This document shows, piece by piece, positions 27,234-36,727 of a stretch of DNA of 64,000 nucleotides. The translations under genes were made by a program, and so were the position numbers. Within the stretch, counting starts at the first letter, position 1. Each line of letters begins with the position of its first letter. This DNA is from Ignavibacteria bacterium (lineage in GTDB: Bacteria; Bacteroidota; Ignavibacteria; Tepidaquicellales; Tepidaquicellaceae). The notes under the pieces were generated by a model. That model saw nothing but the letters and a program-made list of their open reading frames with translations, ran no database searches and was not told where the DNA came from. The stretch covers positions 1 to 64,000 of the forward strand of contig JADJWZ010000003.1 in the NCBI GenBank assembly GCA_016716125.1, given 5' to 3'.

Positions 27234-28349
27234 CTATCTTATTTTAACTCTCTCCACAGCCATTACTTCCTTTACACCGCTGACAAAATTTGTCCTCTGC
27301 GCGAATACAGTTATGTAAGCATGATCGTGATTGATCTCAGCCGGAACATTGTAATTGTGATCGTAACTGTTAGTCTGACCTGCTGAAATATTAAGCGTCT
27401 GACCTGCCGGAGGAGTAATAAGATCTCTTAAAGTATTTTCAAACATCGTCTCGCCGTTTGGCGCTGAATAAGAAATCTCGCTTTCTGATAAGGCAACATT
27501 ATAAACTAAGTCGCTGAACGTCTCTCCCGAAACCTGTTTGATCTTTACTGTTATATTTCCGCTGCGGGAAACCGGATCGTAAGTATTGCTGAGACTGACA
27601 GCGAAGGATCTTGTAACCGAAAGTTTTTCATTTAGTTTATTAGTCCATGCCGCCGAGCTGAAGTTTGACATAAACGATCCAAGCAGATATCCTCTCGGAT
27701 TTGATGTCGGAGTGCCGGGATATACTGACATTCGAGCGTTGTTATCTTCCTGATTGTATAAATAAAACGGATCCCCTGCATATAAAGTAGTATGAACTCT
27801 GAGAATTATTACATTAAGATCATTAATTGTCGTGCCGGTATTATTATTAATTACGTCAAGATACTGATTCGCTTCGACACACGGAATGCAGCTTGTGTTT
27901 GTGTATAATTCCACGAGAACTTTATTGGTCGGATTAATGGATTCGAGGGAAACAGCAAATCCGTAAACAGATGACCAGTCAGTTGAGTCTGTCGCATTAA
28001 CGCCTTTTACTCTCCAGTAATAAGTTGCACTGTCATTCAATACGTTTGCAGCAGGTGAATATATAGTGGAAGTAATTCCCTGAACATCGAGTATTAAAAC
28101 CGAGAAAGCGGCGCTTTCAGAAACCTGTAAAATATAAGAAGAAGCGGAATTCACTCCTGACCAGTTAAATGAAGGAGACAAAGTGGATACCGTTGAATTA
28201 TTTTCCGGCTGCTGAAGCACAGGTACATTTGAAACCGGCGTATTATTGGTTACAGGCGAATCGTTGCTTTCGCATGAGTAAAAAAATACAGATGAAATTA
28301 TTATACTGGTAAAAAGTAAAAGTCCGGTGATATTTTTTTTTGCTTGCAT
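27234..28349 (-). CDS. Omp28-like thioredoxin-fold lipoprotein with fibronectin-type domain
   Basis: The 371-residue product has a lipoprotein signal ending in YSCESND. A fibronectin-type III-like domain follows (NWSGVNSASSYILQVSESAA and YYWRVKGVNATDSTDWSSVY). An Omp28-type thioredoxin-fold domain with a CxxC-like pair in VELYTNTSCIPCVEANQYLD (residues about 150-165) comes next, with a beta-sandwich tail. Omp28 relatives are outer-membrane or periplasmic redox-fold proteins of unknown function. It is last in the minus-strand run nuoH, tlpA-like, barrel, Omp28-like, 45 bases after the barrel gene. Confidence 0.75.
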   Translation of the reverse strand: MQAKKNITGLLLFTSIIISSVFFYSCESNDSPVTNNTPVSNVPVLQQPENNSTVSTLSPSFNWSGVNSASSYILQVSESAAFSVLILDVQGITSTIYSPAANVLNDSATYYWRVKGVNATDSTDWSSVYGFAVSLESINPTNKVLVELYTNTSCIPCVEANQYLDVINNNTGTTINDLNVIILRVHTTLYAGDPFYLYNQEDNNARMSVYPGTPTSNPRGYLLGSFMSNFSSAAWTNKLNEKLSVTRSFAVSLSNTYDPVSRSGNITVKIKQVSGETFSDLVYNVALSESEISYSAPNGETMFENTLRDLITPPAGQTLNISAGQTNSYDHNYNVPAEINHDHAYITVFAQRTNFVSGVKEVMAVERVKIR

Positions 28350-28394
28350 AAAACTACTCCTTATATAATGGATAAAATTTAATACTATTAAAAA

Positions 28395-30050
28395 TTAAAA
28401 TTGTGTTGCCACCGAGAGTCTGAATCCTGAAAAAGGATTTACATATCTGCAGATACCGTTAGTACATTTTAGTCCGCCTCTTTCCGTACCGTAACTTACA
28501 CCGATAGTATTTGACTGATTGATCTGATAAGTCGCTTCGCCGAGGAACCATGAATTTTTTCCAGACGGCTCTTCATCATCAGATGTAAATTCAGAACTGA
28601 ATGTAAGAGTCACGTTAGGCGATCTCTGAAGCGATAAAGATAAATACTGATTTGTATAATTTTTATCTTCACTTAACCTTATCGAATTATGAACCCACTG
28701 ATTTTCCCCTATAAATTTTATGGTATAATCCTCATCGATCGAATATTTGAATTCAACGGGAATAGTGGAAGTAAATAATTTTTCCGAAGAAAGCGGATTC
28801 AGTTGATTATACAGAGTACTGTTTTGTCTGGCAAAAGCAAGTTTAGTATAAATTTTCTCTGAAGCATAATATTCACCTTCTAAATAAAATTCCCAGAATG
28901 GTGAAAACGAGTCGTCAAGATCCGGAAGAAAACTGCCGCTTCTTTTCGTTCGCTGATAGGAAATATTTGCAGTAGTATCTGTATCAGTATACTGGTAATG
29001 TCTTGACGCAATACTACCGTTAAAATTAAATGACAGTTTATTATTCGGAACATAAGCAACATCGATCTGTCCGCCGACTTCATCATTGAAATCAACTACA
29101 TGCGGATTTCTTGAGATCAGAACTGATGTATGTTCTTTTATTGCAGTAGGAGGATTCTGGTAAGGAAGCATTCTTGTAGGTCTTGTATTGCTTCTGTTAT
29201 CAGGAAGCGTTATGTCAAATCTATAATTTTTATAATCAAGCGTAAGTCCGACATTTCCGAATGAATAAGAAAGTGAAGAATAAAGTCCGTCGCCAAGCGC
29301 TGTCATAGGATTCGGGAAAATTGTATTCGGAGTAATGATGGATGACTTGTGAGCGTATGCAATATAAAATTCAAGATCAGAAGTAGTGTAAGTCAGATTT
29401 ACTTCAGGAACATTGGAAGTAACTTTTGTAAGAACGTCCTGCTCCGGGAGTTCGCCGATAGAATAAATATAATTGAATCCGAGAGTGACCGGCTTAACCG
29501 GTGAGATCTCAGCGTAAGCGCCTCTTACTTTATATTTTTCAATTCTGTCCGGATCGAGATAATCACTGTATTCAATATCTCCGCCGAGCAGTTGAGCTTT
29601 AAGTCTAAATGGATTCATCTTTCCGAATGTTTTATTGTATGTGACTCTGACTCCGTCTATGCCGGTGTCATAACCGAGTGGTCTGTCTTCGAATACATTC
29701 AGTGAAAGCCCTCGGGAAATTGTTTCCCAGTAGTCACCCGCTCTGAGTGATATGCCGATCTCGTGATTATATTCAATGTATCTTTTTCTAATACCTACAA
29801 AATTCAGACCGTATTCAATCGGATCACTTACTTCGTATCTGATACCGAATATTACTCCGTTTACATTAAGTCTTGCATCCGTAAGATTTTCAAAATACTC
29901 TTTTGCATTTCGGATGTTTCCCGAGTATTCATATCCGTTTCCATATCTTAACAGGTTACTGACGGAAGCATCAACATTAAGATTGATCTGTCCGAAGGAA
30001 AGGTTCGAAAAAAAAACAATTGCGGTAACAATAAAAGTAAATTTAATCAA
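28395..30050 (-). CDS. outer-membrane beta-barrel protein (DUF6029-like)
   Basis: The 551-residue product has a signal peptide (MIKFTFIVTAIVFFSNLSFG). It then has a long series of amphipathic strands typical of an outer-membrane barrel (LRAGDYWETISRGLSLNVFE, VKPVTLGFNYIYSIGELPE, GLTLDYKNYRFDI), ending GFRLSVATQF with an aromatic last residue. The family resembles DUF6029 of Bacteroidota, which tends to lie next to thioredoxin-fold secreted proteins; that name is from memory and not confirmed. It lies between tlpA-like (30 bases) and Omp28-like genes, so it may act with them as an envelope module. Confidence 0.7.
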   Translation of the reverse strand: MIKFTFIVTAIVFFSNLSFGQINLNVDASVSNLLRYGNGYEYSGNIRNAKEYFENLTDARLNVNGVIFGIRYEVSDPIEYGLNFVGIRKRYIEYNHEIGISLRAGDYWETISRGLSLNVFEDRPLGYDTGIDGVRVTYNKTFGKMNPFRLKAQLLGGDIEYSDYLDPDRIEKYKVRGAYAEISPVKPVTLGFNYIYSIGELPEQDVLTKVTSNVPEVNLTYTTSDLEFYIAYAHKSSIITPNTIFPNPMTALGDGLYSSLSYSFGNVGLTLDYKNYRFDITLPDNRSNTRPTRMLPYQNPPTAIKEHTSVLISRNPHVVDFNDEVGGQIDVAYVPNNKLSFNFNGSIASRHYQYTDTDTTANISYQRTKRSGSFLPDLDDSFSPFWEFYLEGEYYASEKIYTKLAFARQNSTLYNQLNPLSSEKLFTSTIPVEFKYSIDEDYTIKFIGENQWVHNSIRLSEDKNYTNQYLSLSLQRSPNVTLTFSSEFTSDDEEPSGKNSWFLGEATYQINQSNTIGVSYGTERGGLKCTNGICRYVNPFSGFRLSVATQF

Positions 30051-30080
30051 TTTTAATCTCCGTAATTTTTACTGAATATA

Positions 30081-30590
30081 TTACTTGTCGCCTTTGTAAT
30101 TACTGCCTGCCATTAATACTTCCTTTATCTCTTTCTCAATTTTTTTATCATCGCCGGTAACATAGCCAAGATGTTTTGCGGCAATGTTTTTATTCATATC
30201 TATAAGAATAGAGTAAGGCATTCCGATCCCGCCGTAAGCTTCAAAGATTTTTTTATCGAGGTCGAGCACTACCGGAAAAGTATATTTGTTGGCATTTATG
30301 AATGATTTAACTTTGGCAATTGATTTCTGATTATCCTGATTGACAGCCAGATATGTAAATCCCTGATCTTTGTATTTCTCATAAATCGGCTGAAGTTTTT
30401 TCATTTCTTCTTTACAGGGCGAACACCAAAGCGCCCAGAAAGAAATAAGAACCGGACCTTCCTTTATAAGCTCATCCAGCGTTACGTCTTCATTATCAAG
30501 ATTCTGTAAAGTGAAATTATTGTATGACTGAGCATTCAGATTAAATGATACGGTAAAAAAAAGGAATGCGATTAAAAGAATTTTTTTCAT
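30081..30590 (-). CDS. TlpA/ResA-family thiol-disulfide oxidoreductase
   Basis: The 169-residue product starts with a signal peptide (MKKILLIAFLFFTVSFNLNA). A thioredoxin fold follows with the active site WALWCSPCKEEM (CxxC at about residues 56-59) and the conserved cis-proline in YGGIGMPYSILID. TlpA/ResA proteins act in the periplasm, reducing disulfides for cytochrome c or envelope protein maturation. It lies 25 bases downstream of nuoH on the same strand. The partner that supplies electrons is not visible here. The motif and length are complete. Confidence 0.88.
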   Translation of the reverse strand: MKKILLIAFLFFTVSFNLNAQSYNNFTLQNLDNEDVTLDELIKEGPVLISFWALWCSPCKEEMKKLQPIYEKYKDQGFTYLAVNQDNQKSIAKVKSFINANKYTFPVVLDLDKKIFEAYGGIGMPYSILIDMNKNIAAKHLGYVTGDDKKIEKEIKEVLMAGSNYKGDK

Positions 30591-30615
30591 TTTAGTTTTT
30601 TTAATTTCTGAAAAT

Positions 30616-31647
30616 TTATTTGATAAGCAATAGAACCACAGCAGTTACAATAAGATTCGCTATGCCAAGCGGAAGCATTACTTTCCAGCCAAGATTCATA
30701 AGCTGATCATAACGGAATCTCGGTATCGTCCACCTGACCCAGATAAAGAAAAATACGAGCGCAACTACTTTTGTAACAAATGTCAGGATCTGAATGATAC
30801 TTACAAGCATTGGCGGCAAACCAAATTCCTGTAAATACGGAAACTGCCATCCGCCTAAATAAATTGTTGTTATCATTGCGGAAGAAATTATTACGTTTGC
30901 ATATTCTGCAAGAAAGAACAGAGCGAATTTCATACTCGAGTATTCCGTATGATAACCTCCGACAAGTTCCTGCTCAGCTTCCGGAAGATCAAACGGAGTT
31001 CTGTTGGTTTCTGCAAATGCTGAAGTCAGAAAAATTATGAATCCGAGCGGCTGTAAGAAAATATTCCATTTCCAGCCTGCCTGATTTTCCACCATTACAT
31101 CAAGCTCAAGAGATCCGTTCATAAGTATGATGGCTATGATCGCAAGCCCCATCGACAGTTCGTAACTTATCATCTGCGCTGATGACCTGAGTCCGCCAAG
31201 CAGCGAATACTTATTGTTTGAAGACCAGCCGCTGAGCGTAACGCCGTAAACTCCTAAAGATGTAAGAGCTAAAAAATACAGCACGCCGATATTTACATCT
31301 GCGATCTGAAGTTTTATTACTCTGTCACCTATAGTAATAGTATCACCGAAAGGAATAACGGCAAATGTAGAAAGTGAAACTATAATTGAAATTACGGGAG
31401 CAAGCGAATGAATAAATTTATTGGCATTGGCCGGGACAATGTCTTCTTTTAATAAAAGTTTTATAACATCCACTAAAGGCTGCAGCAGTCCCTGCGGACC
31501 TACTCTGTTCGGACCGTATCTGTTCTGTATAAAAGCAGAGACTCTTCTTTCGGCATATACGGAATATGCGACACCAGTCAGCAGTACGGCAAGCACTACA
31601 CTTATTTTAGAAAGTGTAATTAAAAGTTCTATAATAAATTCAGACAT
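30616..31647 (-). CDS. nuoH: NADH-quinone oxidoreductase subunit H
   Basis: The 343-residue, eight-helix NuoH has all the landmark stretches: AERRVSAFIQNRYGPNRVGP, LLQPLVDVIKLLLKEDI, SLGVYGVTLSGWSSNNKYSL, RSSAQMISYELSMG, and FAETNRTPFDLPEAEQELVG. It forms part of the quinone-binding chamber of complex I. The gene stands outside a visible nuo operon: no other nuo subunit is in the window, and the downstream genes are tlpA-like and outer-membrane genes. The rest of complex I must lie elsewhere. Upstream is a gene-free stretch of about 600 bases. Confidence 0.95.
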   Translation of the reverse strand: MSEFIIELLITLSKISVVLAVLLTGVAYSVYAERRVSAFIQNRYGPNRVGPQGLLQPLVDVIKLLLKEDIVPANANKFIHSLAPVISIIVSLSTFAVIPFGDTITIGDRVIKLQIADVNIGVLYFLALTSLGVYGVTLSGWSSNNKYSLLGGLRSSAQMISYELSMGLAIIAIILMNGSLELDVMVENQAGWKWNIFLQPLGFIIFLTSAFAETNRTPFDLPEAEQELVGGYHTEYSSMKFALFFLAEYANVIISSAMITTIYLGGWQFPYLQEFGLPPMLVSIIQILTFVTKVVALVFFFIWVRWTIPRFRYDQLMNLGWKVMLPLGIANLIVTAVVLLLIK

Positions 31648-32262
31648 TCACCATAATTATTAAGTGTCAAAATTCCGAAAAATATATTTAAATTTAAATG
31701 CAATAGAACGGGTTTTTTAAGAACAGTTTAAACATTCAATTATTATCATAAATAAATGATCAGACCGGATGGCTAGCAGGCAGCGATAAATGATTTTATA
31801 AAACTAAGAACATTGTAGATAACAGATTCAGGATTGTCACGGGCGATATAGCGCTATACTAAATTGAATTCAAATTTCAGATTACAAATAAGTAATTATA
31901 TAAATTCATTGTCCTGAAGAGATTAAATTCTTTGCGGGATTTATTTTTTAAAGTAACTTCCGCACACAGATGCTCTTTCAGCACGCCCATTGTCAGTTTT
32001 CGTATAGTATCGCAGAAAAATACTCTGCTGCGTTTACAGCCGGATCTATATCAAACTCTGGATCAGTAACACAGAAAAAATTAACTTGATTAAAATATTT
32101 TAAAGCTCCGTTGCTGCGCTCACAATGATCAATATCGGTGAATAACTTCATTTATAGATCATATAGCAAAATATAAGTTGCTTTTACAAAATTAATGTTA
32201 TAAAATGATTTCACCTCAAAAGATTAAATACGAAAAATGAAACACTTAATATTTTTCACCAC
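31648..32262. other. gene-free gap with relic repeat sequence
   Basis: This 600-base stretch between divergent genes has no convincing gene. It holds the palindrome TATAGCGCTATA (31847-31858). A segment at 31880-31952 resembles the 3' flank of the T9SS gene ending at 36478, including the TTTGCGGGATTT word. At 32103-32129, GCTCCGTTGCTGCGCTCACA resembles a common type of dispersed bacterial repeat. A 52-codon minus-strand frame (31993-32151) runs through that repeat and is not credited. Promoters of nuoH and of the gene at 32284 should lie here. Confidence 0.5.
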
Positions 32263-32283
32263 ATGCATTTAAAAAAATTCAGT

Positions 32284-33903
32284 ATGAATTATTATAAAAT
32301 AATTTTAATAACACTGCTTTGCTTTCTGCTGAATAAAAATTCTTTCTCGCAGCCACAGACTGAGTGGGTGCAGAGATATAACAGTTCCGGAAATCATAAC
32401 GACTATGTTACAGACATGGCTATTGATAAATCAGGAAATGTTTATTTGACAGGATATGTACAGGTAAATGATACAGATCAAAATTTTATAACGATTAAAT
32501 ATAATACACAGGGCATTGAGCAGTGGGTTAGATATTATGACGGACCGGATCACAGGGAGGATAAAGCAGGCTCTATTGCTGTTGACGATTCCGGAAATGT
32601 AATCGTTACTGGTTATAGTTATTCATATTCTGAATTTGATGATATACTTACGATAAAATATAATTCAAACGGAGATTCATTGTGGACTAAAAAATTCACT
32701 GGAATTGGGCATGTGAGTGACAGACCAAACGCTATGACGTTGGATAAATTTGGGAATATCTATATCACGGGAAGTGGTATAGGAGTAAGTTCTGTTGATA
32801 TTATAACATTAGCATATGATAAGATGGGAATTATGCAATGGGCTAGATACTATAACAGTATTTCAAATGTATACGATGTTGGTTATGATATAATTATTAA
32901 TAAATTTAATATTGTTTATGTCAGTGGAGGAAGTTTTGGAATTGGAGGAGTAATATTAAGGTATGATTTAGATGGAAATGAATTTCCGGTAATTGAAAGT
33001 TCGGTTTTTTTCGGATATAAAATTTTATTAGATATGGAATTAAATATTCTGTTAGGATTCGAAACATATGGAGGTTTATCAACAAGATACGATATAGCCA
33101 CAGCAAAAATTGACTCTGTAGGTAAATTAAACTGGATTAGAAGTTACCATAACAATAGTACAAATAATAATGATTATTTTAAAGATATGTGCTTAGACAT
33201 ATTTGGAAATGTTACTGTAACAGGAATAAGTGGAAATTCTGGTGAATTAGCATGGGATATTGCAACTATTAAATATAATACAAATGGAGATACACTTTGG
33301 ATAAATAGATACAATCCTGCACATAATAGTAATGATGAACCTAGCAGTATTTCTTCCGATAAATACGGAAATTCATATGTGACAGGTTCAAGCGACAGCG
33401 GTTTTTTTGGAAAAATGATAACAATTAAATATTCACCGACTGGAGTAAGAGAATGGATTGCTTATTATAATAACGGAAATCCATTTACATATCATTCCGG
33501 CTCAAAGATTTTTGCCGATACTTCAGGTAGTTTGTATGTTACTGGAAGAAGTCAAAATAATCAAGGAAACATAGATATTGCAACTATTAAATATTCAGTA
33601 TTAACGAATATTTCTTTTGGATCTACTTCAATTCCCAACCAATATGTTCTATATCAAAATTATCCAAATCCTTTTAATCCTAGAACAACTATTAAATATG
33701 AATTACCAGCTGAAAGTTATATTTCTTTAAAGATATATAATACCTTAGGTGTAGAGATTAAAACTCTGGTAAATGAAAAACAAAATTCTGGTAAGTTTGA
33801 ATCTGTATTTGACGGATCTGAATTCTCAAGCGGTGTATACTTTTATTCTTTGTTTATTGATAATTATAAATTAGATACAAAAAAATTAATTTTACTTAAA
33901 TAA
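32284..33903 (+). CDS. SBBP-repeat beta-propeller protein with T9SS type A domain
   Basis: The secreted protein begins at ATG 32284 (MNYYKIILITLLCFLLNKNS, signal peptide; an upstream in-frame ATG at 32263 is less likely). It has repeated SBBP-type blades of about 50 residues with D-x-x-GNVYVTG-like ends (IDKSGNVYLTGY, VDDSGNVIVTGY, LDKFGNIYITGS, SDKYGNSYVTGS). It ends in a type A sorting domain (LYQNYPNPFNPRTTIKYELP, SSGVYFYSLFID). It should be exported by T9SS and held at the cell surface. The ligand is unknown. It is intact, unlike the T9SS genes at the left end. Confidence 0.85.
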   Translation: MNYYKIILITLLCFLLNKNSFSQPQTEWVQRYNSSGNHNDYVTDMAIDKSGNVYLTGYVQVNDTDQNFITIKYNTQGIEQWVRYYDGPDHREDKAGSIAVDDSGNVIVTGYSYSYSEFDDILTIKYNSNGDSLWTKKFTGIGHVSDRPNAMTLDKFGNIYITGSGIGVSSVDIITLAYDKMGIMQWARYYNSISNVYDVGYDIIINKFNIVYVSGGSFGIGGVILRYDLDGNEFPVIESSVFFGYKILLDMELNILLGFETYGGLSTRYDIATAKIDSVGKLNWIRSYHNNSTNNNDYFKDMCLDIFGNVTVTGISGNSGELAWDIATIKYNTNGDTLWINRYNPAHNSNDEPSSISSDKYGNSYVTGSSDSGFFGKMITIKYSPTGVREWIAYYNNGNPFTYHSGSKIFADTSGSLYVTGRSQNNQGNIDIATIKYSVLTNISFGSTSIPNQYVLYQNYPNPFNPRTTIKYELPAESYISLKIYNTLGVEIKTLVNEKQNSGKFESVFDGSEFSSGVYFYSLFIDNYKLDTKKLILLK

Positions 33904-33970
33904 AAGGGGGTTTTTTATGAACCGGTTCAAAATTCCGGTTCGATTAAGGCGAATCGGAATTTATAAATAA

Positions 33971-34056
33971 AAGGGCAGACTCTCTAATAATTTACCGTGG
34001 CAGGTTAATCATAGATTAATCACATTTTAAAAAACTGTGATATAGTCGTGCCCTTT
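33971..34056 (+). ncRNA. candidate structured RNA ending in a terminator
   Basis: AAGGGCAGACT (33971-33981) pairs with AGTC-G-TGCCCTT (34044-34055) around one bulged base, enclosing about 60 bases. Inside, GGTTAAT can pair with ATTAATC (with one G-U), and ATCACA with TGTGAT, giving two alternative inner hairpins. The closing stem runs into a T tract. It could be an unusually long terminator for the gene ending at 33903 or a small RNA or leader for the protease at 34118. No known family is recognised. Confidence 0.35.
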
Positions 34057-34074
34057 TTTATAAACTTACATTAT

Positions 34075-34106
<32 letters not shown>

Positions 34107-34117
34107 ACAATCAAATC

Positions 34118-36478
34118 ATGAAAACGAAAATTAATATCATATTCATTTTAGTAATTTCAATAGTAATATTAATTTCAACTTCCAGGATAATTTACTCTCA
34201 ATTTGATAATATTGGTCAGGAATGTGGAACGATTAGTTCAGGTTCATTAGTAAATATTCCTGTAAAGACTCCAGGTACTTCGGATTTCCTAAGATGTCTT
34301 ATTGTTTACATAACTTTCCCAGATGATTCCACTTCAGGTTTTGATTACACAATATGGGAAAAACCTACTATTACTCCTAATTCAAAACCAATAAACCCTT
34401 ATTCCGGAACAAGTGGTAGATTAACTGATTCTTTAGTTGGTAACCCTAATGATCCTTTTATGACAAGATATAGTAATTATACTTTATCTGATTTTTACTG
34501 TGAAATGTCAATGGGGCAGTATGATGTAATAGGAGATGAAATTTCAATCACTCTTCCTTTAAATTCAACTCAATATAGAGACGCAGGGTACAATCGTGGA
34601 AGTATGAATAGGTACATTCTTAATTATCTAGATTCAACAAGAACAATAGATTGGTCAAGATATGATAACTGGAGCTATAATAATGGCTGGGAATTCGAAC
34701 CGGATGGAACTGCTGAAATGATAATTATGAATTACAGAACAATTCCTAATAATAGTAATAGTTGGTTTTGGAGTTCTGGATGGGGAGGAGAAGCTTCGCT
34801 TGCGATTTCACCTATAACTTTTGACAGCATCACTATTGGATATCATAATGGAATTACTTCTTTAAATTTATTGCATGCTACAGGTCGATCGGAAATTCTT
34901 TTGGAACATGAATTTTCTCATAAAATATTTGGAGGCGGTATTCCTAAAACCGGGGAACATATAAACATGGGATTCATGACTCCCGGACATAATGAAACTT
35001 CGTATTTATTTACTCCGATGGAAAGATCTGCACCTGTTGTAGATTATGTACCAATTAACCTAATAAACTCAACTGGCATTTACACAGATACTTTACCTGA
35101 CTTTGTAGAATCCGGTGTATCATTTAAAATTAAAATTCCGGGAACTACAGATGATCATATTTGGATTGCCAATCATCAGAAGAAATCTTTGTATGACGGA
35201 ATCGCAAGAGGTGGAACAAATTGCTATTCACTAAATTTTGCTGAAATTGATCCTTTTTGTTCCGACGGGAAAGGATTGTTTATTTACAGAGAAGGGACTA
35301 ATTGCTCAAACATTAACCAACCATATGACATTATCAGCGCAGAGGGAAAATTTAATTGGGATGTTGACAGAAATGTTTCAGTTCCTGCCCAAAATTATCA
35401 CCATTCCCTTGGATTTTCTATGCCTATTTTAAAAACAGAAATAGGTAAAAGGTATTCTGGAAGAGATAAATATAACAAACATCCTGCATCACCGATCTCA
35501 AATTTTGGAACATGGATTACAGATGACATTTGTTCAGATGACCTCAACGATTTTAACATTTCACTTAGTTTTAGAGGTGATAATTTTGATCCATTTAATA
35601 TTGGCTATGAAGAAATCTTCAGTCCATATAGTAATCCATCTTCAAGTTTTTGTGATTCTGGGAATTTTGGAATTACAATAGCTTTAATGGAGCAAGAATC
35701 TTCTTCTGGAGATATAATCGTTAAAATTTATTATAATAATGACGAAGATGCTCTCTTCGATCTTCCTCCTTCAAAACCAAAAAATTTAAAAGTTGGTAAG
35801 CAATATTTTGGAGAACCGGAAAGCTATAAATTTTATCCTGTTGTAACATGGGATTCAAATATTGAACCTGACTTTTATGATGCTCCCGCAGTTTCACCAC
35901 TGCTGATTACGCCCGTTTATGAGATTTACAGAGCTGACACAACAGTATGTGATATTGAACCTGTGTATTCTCTTATTACTACCGTAAGTTCAACGACTAC
36001 GCAGTATGTTGATTACAATGTTACATTATATGATAATATGCAGGATGTTCCGGAATATTGTGAATATCCTTTATTAACCTACTCTTATAAGATACTTGCA
36101 AAAGACAATCGCGGTAACAGGTCATTAAAATCAGAACGCGGATTGGTAACGGGTTATTATCTGGATTGTGGTGAAGAGTCAGAAGACATAATTGTAACAG
36201 AAAATAATATTTTACCTGATAAGTTTTCAATAACAAATTACCCAAACCCGTTTAATCCGGTTACAAACATAAAATTCGATCTGCCGAAAGATGTTCAGGT
36301 TTCTATAAAAATATATGATATGGTCGGAAGAGAAGTAAAGACTCTTGTAAACGAATACAAAACTGCCGGCAGGTATTCCGTAACGTTCAGCGGTTCTGAC
36401 TTTGCAAGCGGAGTATATTATTATAAAATAAAAGCAGGGGAATTTGAACAGGTGAGGAAGATGATACTTCTCAAATAA
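34118..36478 (+). CDS. M6-like metalloprotease with T9SS type A domain
   Basis: The 786-residue product has a signal peptide (MKTKINIIFILVISIVILIS). A peptidase M6 (immune inhibitor A)-like domain has the zinc motif HEFSHKIFGGG (HExxH at about residue 264) and the upstream FPDDSTSGFDYTIW region. A beta-rich region and a fibronectin-like segment with KPKNLKVGKQYF follow. The type A sorting domain reads ITNYPNPFNPVTNIKFDLP, then SGVYYYKIKAGEF and KMILLK. It would be secreted by T9SS as a protease. The third zinc ligand is not assigned. The gene is intact and is followed by a terminator at 36528. Confidence 0.82.
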   Translation: MKTKINIIFILVISIVILISTSRIIYSQFDNIGQECGTISSGSLVNIPVKTPGTSDFLRCLIVYITFPDDSTSGFDYTIWEKPTITPNSKPINPYSGTSGRLTDSLVGNPNDPFMTRYSNYTLSDFYCEMSMGQYDVIGDEISITLPLNSTQYRDAGYNRGSMNRYILNYLDSTRTIDWSRYDNWSYNNGWEFEPDGTAEMIIMNYRTIPNNSNSWFWSSGWGGEASLAISPITFDSITIGYHNGITSLNLLHATGRSEILLEHEFSHKIFGGGIPKTGEHINMGFMTPGHNETSYLFTPMERSAPVVDYVPINLINSTGIYTDTLPDFVESGVSFKIKIPGTTDDHIWIANHQKKSLYDGIARGGTNCYSLNFAEIDPFCSDGKGLFIYREGTNCSNINQPYDIISAEGKFNWDVDRNVSVPAQNYHHSLGFSMPILKTEIGKRYSGRDKYNKHPASPISNFGTWITDDICSDDLNDFNISLSFRGDNFDPFNIGYEEIFSPYSNPSSSFCDSGNFGITIALMEQESSSGDIIVKIYYNNDEDALFDLPPSKPKNLKVGKQYFGEPESYKFYPVVTWDSNIEPDFYDAPAVSPLLITPVYEIYRADTTVCDIEPVYSLITTVSSTTTQYVDYNVTLYDNMQDVPEYCEYPLLTYSYKILAKDNRGNRSLKSERGLVTGYYLDCGEESEDIIVTENNILPDKFSITNYPNPFNPVTNIKFDLPKDVQVSIKIYDMVGREVKTLVNEYKTAGRYSVTFSGSDFASGVYYYKIKAGEFEQVRKMILLK

Positions 36479-36527
36479 ATTTCAAATTACAAAATTCAAA
36501 TTACAAATAAATAATTTAAAATACTTT

Positions 36528-36562
36528 ATCCCGCAGAGAAAATTCTTTTGCGGGATTTTTTT
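36528..36562 (+). terminator. rho-independent terminator after the M6-like protease
   Basis: ATCCCGCA pairs with TGCGGGAT around a 13-base loop, followed by a T run. Confidence 0.85.
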
Positions 36563-36727
36563 ATCAATAAAGTATAATGGTTAATAGAAATAGCTGATGT
36601 TTCAATTACTGTAAGCTGCTCTTAGAATCTTCAGGCGTCCGAAGTATATTCATTCTTCCGTATCCGCAATTTTTCATTATATATAGAGTGTAATAAAACA
36701 GAAAGTTTTGACCGGATGTAAAAAACA

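Noticed and set aside
31993..32151. A 52-codon minus-strand frame from an ATG at 32151
   Set aside because: It runs through a sequence like a dispersed repeat (GCTCCGTTGCTGCGCTCACA), lacks a ribosome site and matches no family I know.
36608..36677. Short minus-strand frame whose middle reads MNILRTPEDSK, like the start of some dehalogenase-type hydrolases
   Set aside because: Only about 23 codons, stopping at once, and the match is a short memory-based one.
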